Source: Gemmatimonadales bacterium (lineage in GTDB: Bacteria; Gemmatimonadota; Gemmatimonadetes; Gemmatimonadales; GWC2-71-9). Taken from it: a stretch of DNA of 8,220 bases. Position numbers and translations under genes: made by a program. The number at the start of each line of letters is the position of its first letter. The stretch's first letter is position 1. Under the pieces are notes generated by a model. It was not told where the DNA came from, searched no databases, and saw nothing but the letters and a program-made list of their open reading frames with translations. Where the stretch lies: the NCBI GenBank assembly GCA_025924275.1, contig JAICEH010000086.1:1-8220 (forward strand), read 5' to 3'. Below are positions 5,599-8,220 of the stretch, piece by piece.

Positions 5599-6029
5599 CT
5601 GGCCAGCGCGGCCGCGGCTTCGCGCGAGACGTGCCAGAGGATCACGTGGTAGTGCGGCTCCGCGACGCCGGGATGCCCGGCGTTGTACACCACGTCGACG
5701 TGATCCACGGCCGCCTTCGCGGCGGAGAGCCCCGCCCAGCCCTCGTGCCGCTCGAATGTCGCGAGCGGGAGCATGTACACGGTGCTCACCAGCCGGCCGT
5801 CGCGGCCGTAGGCCAGGAACGGCCCGGCGGGGAGGGTGCCGGGGTCCACGTACAGGATTCCAAGGCCGGGGACGAAGTCCGGCAGGGGCACCAGGGCGCT
5901 CACCTTCTGGAACGGGGCCGCGGGTGACGCCTCCTGCGCCAGTGCGGTGCCGTCCAGGCTCAGCGATGCCAGCAACACGGCGGCGGCAAGCGTGATGGGG
6001 CGGATGGTGAATCGGGCGTTGAACGGCAT
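5595..6029 (-). CDS. secreted TTHB210-like (DUF5602-like) protein
   Basis: The protein has 144 residues from the ATG at 6029. A longer reading frame to 6095 would overlap the previous gene and put 22 residues ahead of the signal peptide, so the internal ATG is preferred. Residues 1-32 form a Sec signal peptide with an ALAQ cleavage site. The mature part contains VPGLGILYVDPGTLP (53-67), PFLAYGRDGRLVSTVYMLPL (70-89), HVDVVYNAGHPG (110-121) and PHYHVILWHV (125-134). This order fits the TTHB210-like domain named after a Thermus thermophilus protein; I identify it by pattern, without a search. Six histidines (95, 110, 119, 126, 128, 133) cluster in the C-terminal half and could bind metal, though this is not shown for the family. 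It lies 49 bases after the AIF-like gene and its stop overlaps the cupredoxin start, so the two exported proteins are probably made together. Confidence 0.65.
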   Translation of the reverse strand: MPFNARFTIRPITLAAAVLLASLSLDGTALAQEASPAAPFQKVSALVPLPDFVPGLGILYVDPGTLPAGPFLAYGRDGRLVSTVYMLPLATFERHEGWAGLSAAKAAVDHVDVVYNAGHPGVAEPHYHVILWHVSREAAAALAR

Positions 6030-6078
6030 GGTCGTGCGTCCTCGCGTGAAGGGGAATGGTGCAGGGCCGTTGGGGCTC

Positions 6079-7266
6079 TCAGGGTGTGCCGTCACCGGCC
6101 AGGTCGGGCAGCGCGGATCCGGGCGGCGCGGGCGCGCCCAGGAGGTCGCGCGCCCGGTCCACCCGGTTCCAGGTGTTCCAGAGCAGGATCCCGCGAATCA
6201 CGCCGTCGCCGATGTAGAAGACGACGCCCTCGCGGAACGGGGTGCGCCAGGCCGCGACCGTCCGCGAGCGCGAGTCGAGGTCGCCCACCGCCTCGTAGCC
6301 CAGGTCGAAGAGGTCGCCGTAGAACATCGGGCGGTGGCCGTAGGGCTCGCCCGCCCCCGCCATGTTCCGGCCGGCCTGGCGGCCGGAGTGCCGGGCGTGG
6401 TCCTCGTGCTCCACCCGCCGCATCACGCCCCGGGCGGCATCGGGGAAGCGGGCGACGTCGCCCGCGGCGTACACCCGGGCATCGGAGGTGGCGAGGTCCC
6501 GGCCCACCACGATGCCGTCCTCCACCCGGAGCCCGGCGCGTGACGCGAGCCCGGTCGAGGGCTCGATGCCGATGGCCACGACGGCGAGCTCCCCGGCGAT
6601 CGCCGCACCGCCTGCGACCTCCACGACCACGCCGTCGCCCGACGGCCGGACACCGGTGACGGTGGTCCCCCCGCGGACCTCCACGCCGCGACCGGTGAAC
6701 TCCGTTGCCAGGTGCCGCGAGAGGTCGCCGGGGAAGACCCGCGCGCCGAGGCCGGGCTCCGGCATCAGGAGGGTGACCCGCCGGCCGGTGAGCGTGAGGG
6801 CCGCTGCCAGCTCGGCGCCGAGGAATCCGCCCCCGATCACGATCACCCGCGAGTCCTCCCGGGTGAGCTCGCGCAGGCGGCGATAGTCGGCCAGGGTGCG
6901 GAAGTGGATGACCCGCTCCGCGGGATCCGCAAGCCGGCGCGGCTCCCCCCCGGTGGCGAGTAGCAGGCGGCCGTACTGCCAGGACTCGCCCGCGTCGTCG
7001 GTCACCCTGCGGCCGGCGGGGTCGAGATGGACCGCCCGCCGGCCTTGCAGCAGCGTCGCCCCCAGGGGGAGCTCGGGATGGGTCGGCTCGGGCACGGCCC
7101 CGGTCCAGAGCCCCTTCGAGAGCGGGGGCCGGTCGTAGGGGATCTCGGACTCGGCGGAGAGCAGGGTCACCTGGGCGCCGGGCGCAACCTCGGCGATTCC
7201 CACCGCGGCCTCGACTCCGGCGAGCCCGGCCCCGACGATGAGGTGGTCCACCTGGTGCACGGTCAT
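6079..7266 (-). CDS. AIF-like FAD-dependent NAD(P)H oxidoreductase
   Basis: The protein has 395 residues. The frame stays open to 7737, but the true start is the ATG at 7266, which opens directly onto the FAD-binding fold and overlaps the folE stop as ATGA. The first GxGxxG (VGAGLAG, residues 11-17) binds FAD. YDRPPLSK (44-51) is the hallmark of ferredoxin-reductase/AIF-type enzymes. The second GxGxxG (IGGGFLGAE, 144-152) binds NAD(P)H, and VYAAGDVARF (265-274) contacts FAD. The C-terminal part has NMAG (301-304), FYGDLFDLGYEAVGDLDS (315-332) and GVVFYIGDGVIRGILLWN (347-364). These closely resemble the C-terminal domain of mitochondrial AIF (FWSDLGPDVGYEAIG and GVIFYLRDKVVVGIVLWN, as remembered). 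There is no signal peptide, so it acts in the cytoplasm, passing electrons from NAD(P)H to an unidentified acceptor. No Rieske or ferredoxin gene is next to it. Alternatives are rubredoxin- or ferredoxin-reductase roles. Confidence 0.9.
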   Translation of the reverse strand: MTVHQVDHLIVGAGLAGVEAAVGIAEVAPGAQVTLLSAESEIPYDRPPLSKGLWTGAVPEPTHPELPLGATLLQGRRAVHLDPAGRRVTDDAGESWQYGRLLLATGGEPRRLADPAERVIHFRTLADYRRLRELTREDSRVIVIGGGFLGAELAAALTLTGRRVTLLMPEPGLGARVFPGDLSRHLATEFTGRGVEVRGGTTVTGVRPSGDGVVVEVAGGAAIAGELAVVAIGIEPSTGLASRAGLRVEDGIVVGRDLATSDARVYAAGDVARFPDAARGVMRRVEHEDHARHSGRQAGRNMAGAGEPYGHRPMFYGDLFDLGYEAVGDLDSRSRTVAAWRTPFREGVVFYIGDGVIRGILLWNTWNRVDRARDLLGAPAPPGSALPDLAGDGTP

Positions 7267-7922
7267 GGCGTCGGCCCCCCGGCGGCCACCGCTCGGGCGA
7301 TCATGGCGAGGACCTCCTCCCGGGCGGGACCCTGCGCCAGCCGCCCCCGGCCCGCGACCGTGCTGGTGCGCGAGGCGCCGCTCCGCACTCCGCGCATCTC
7401 CACGCACAGGTGGCGGGCCTCGATCAGCACGAGAAGCCCACGGCAGGCGAGCGCGGCCTCGAGCGCGTCGGCGATCTGCGCGGTGAGGCGCTCCTGCACC
7501 TGGGGCCGGCGCGCGAGGTGCTCGACCAGCCGGGTGAACTTGGAAAGGCCCAGCAGCCGGTCCGCGGGCAGGTAGGCGATGTGCACCCGTCCGAAGAAGG
7601 GGAGCAGGTGGTGCGCACAGACGGAGTGCAGCCGAATGTCCAGCACGGTGAGTGCGTCCCGGTACCCGGCCTCGTTGGGGAAGGTGCGGAGTGCAGGCGC
7701 CTCGCGGGCGAGATGGCCGGCCAGGATTTCGCGCCACGCCCCAGCCACGCGCCGGTCGGTGTCGGCGAGATGGGGGTCCGCGCGGTCGAGGCCCAGGGCA
7801 TCCATCAGCGCCCGGACCGCCGTGGTCACGCGGTCCTCCGTGGCGGGCTCCGAGGGGCCGGCCGGGACCCGTGGATGGGGGCGCGGCGGGCCAGCTTCGG
7901 CGAACGGTGCGATGGAGATCAT
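7263..7922 (-). CDS. folE: GTP cyclohydrolase I
   Basis: The protein has 219 residues. It converts GTP to 7,8-dihydroneopterin triphosphate, the first step towards folate, tetrahydropterins and 7-deazaguanines, in the cytoplasm. Using the E. coli enzyme as guide (constant offset of 8), zinc ligands C102, H105 and C173, the catalytic H104 and H171, and the GTP-base glutamate E144 in QVQERLT are all present, as is GLSKFTRLVEHLARRPQVQE (125-144). The zinc motif reads CAHH instead of the usual CEHH. Residues 1-28 are a proline-rich, poorly conserved lead-in, so a start nearer residue 30 is possible. The ATG at 7922 lies 7 bases after the cytochrome stop, with no clear ribosome site, and the stop overlaps the next gene by 4 bases. 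It is embedded in a redox operon rather than among folate genes, and so may be an extra copy for a special pterin need; that is inference. Confidence 0.93.
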   Translation of the reverse strand: MISIAPFAEAGPPRPHPRVPAGPSEPATEDRVTTAVRALMDALGLDRADPHLADTDRRVAGAWREILAGHLAREAPALRTFPNEAGYRDALTVLDIRLHSVCAHHLLPFFGRVHIAYLPADRLLGLSKFTRLVEHLARRPQVQERLTAQIADALEAALACRGLLVLIEARHLCVEMRGVRSGASRTSTVAGRGRLAQGPAREEVLAMIARAVAAGGPTP

Positions 7923-7929
7923 CGGGCGC

Positions 7930-8220
7930 TCACAGGGACTTGAGGTACTCGACCAGGTCCACCTTCTGCGCCGGCGTGAGGCCGAGCAGGAGGTAGCTGT
8001 CATAGTGCTCGACCACGTCGGCGAGGGTGGCGGCACTCCCGTCATGGAAGTACGGGGCGTGCTGCCAGGCCCCCCGGAGCGGTGTCGTGCGGTACCGGCC
8101 GGTGGTCGCGCGCTGGGCGAGGATCGGGCTCATGCCCGTCTCGTCGGGCAGGTGGAGGCGCTCGTTGGCATCGGTCAGCGCGGGCCCGGCATGGCAGTCG
8201 GCGCACCGCCCGGTTCCCTC
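7930..8220 (-). CDS. di-heme cytochrome c peroxidase / MauG-family protein, C-terminal part
   Basis: The frame runs off the right edge of the window, so the N-terminal part, including signal peptide and first heme domain, is missing; 96 codons remain. The visible part starts with a heme c site, CADCH (C-x2-C-H), at about 8205-8191. It continues with TGRYRTTPLRGAWQHAPYFH then DGSAATLADVVEHYD, the characteristic C-terminal segment of bacterial cytochrome c peroxidases and MauG-like di-heme proteins. It ends TPAQKVDLVEYLKSL, the usual C-terminal helix. The ATG at 8133 is internal because the heme site lies upstream. These proteins work in the periplasm, reducing hydrogen peroxide or oxidising other substrates; which applies cannot be told from this fragment. 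The next gene, folE, starts 7 bases after its stop, so this is the most upstream visible member of the operon. Confidence 0.88.
   Translation of the reverse strand, partial: EGTGRCADCHAGPALTDANERLHLPDETGMSPILAQRATTGRYRTTPLRGAWQHAPYFHDGSAATLADVVEHYDSYLLLGLTPAQKVDLVEYLKSL

Noticed and set aside
6030..6095. An N-terminal extension of the TTHB210-like protein to 6095.
   Set aside because: It would overlap the AIF-like gene and place 22 residues before a good signal peptide. The ATG at 6029 fits secretion better.
7267..7737. An N-terminal extension of the AIF-like protein to 7737.
   Set aside because: The extra 157 residues are an out-of-frame reading of folE and have no domain. The ATG at 7266 opens directly on the FAD-binding motif and makes a 4-base overlap with folE.
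7923..8045. An N-terminal extension of FolE to 8045.
   Set aside because: The added residues are Ser/Thr/Arg-rich and come from the cytochrome gene read in another frame. GTP cyclohydrolase I does not need them.

Overview
This is a very GC-rich, densely coded stretch of a bacterial chromosome with no rRNA, tRNA, CRISPR or transposase. The genes suggest a Gram-negative soil or aquatic bacterium with an outer membrane. A secreted DUF5916/CBM9-like barrel protein, a TonB-like inner-membrane protein carrying a carboxypeptidase-regulatory-like domain, Tat- and Sec-exported redox proteins and a possible BlaI-type operator together fit Gemmatimonadota best. That assignment is inferred from gene style, not proven.

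Layout. The left half is on the + strand: the 3' end of an NTF2-fold/lumazine-binding-like gene (1-333), a structured 161-base intergenic region, a 778-residue DUF5916 protein (495-2831), a closely following DinB-family protein (2839-3378), and a small GlsB/YeaQ-type membrane protein (3449-3703). A strong perfect hairpin at 3728-3758 separates these from the - strand genes. Reading leftwards from the right edge, the - strand carries a di-heme cytochrome c peroxidase/MauG-like protein (5' end missing), a complete GTP cyclohydrolase I (folE), an AIF-like FAD/NAD(P)H oxidoreductase, a secreted TTHB210-like (DUF5602-like) protein, a Tat-exported cupredoxin, then a TonB-like/carboxypeptidase-regulatory protein and a dodecin.

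How the genes may work together. The five genes from the cytochrome to the cupredoxin look like one operon: two junctions are 4-base stop/start overlaps (ATGA, GTGA) and one gap is 7 bases. It combines pterin synthesis, a cytoplasmic NAD(P)H-linked flavoenzyme and periplasmic heme and copper electron carriers, so a redox or oxidative-stress role is likely, but the specific function is unknown. The TonB-like gene has its own possible promoter and an unusual architecture: a TonB-type membrane anchor and proline-rich linker joined to a C-terminal carboxypeptidase-regulatory-like fold in place of a TonB C-terminal domain. This fusion and the pterin/heme/copper/flavin operon are the most interesting items in the window.
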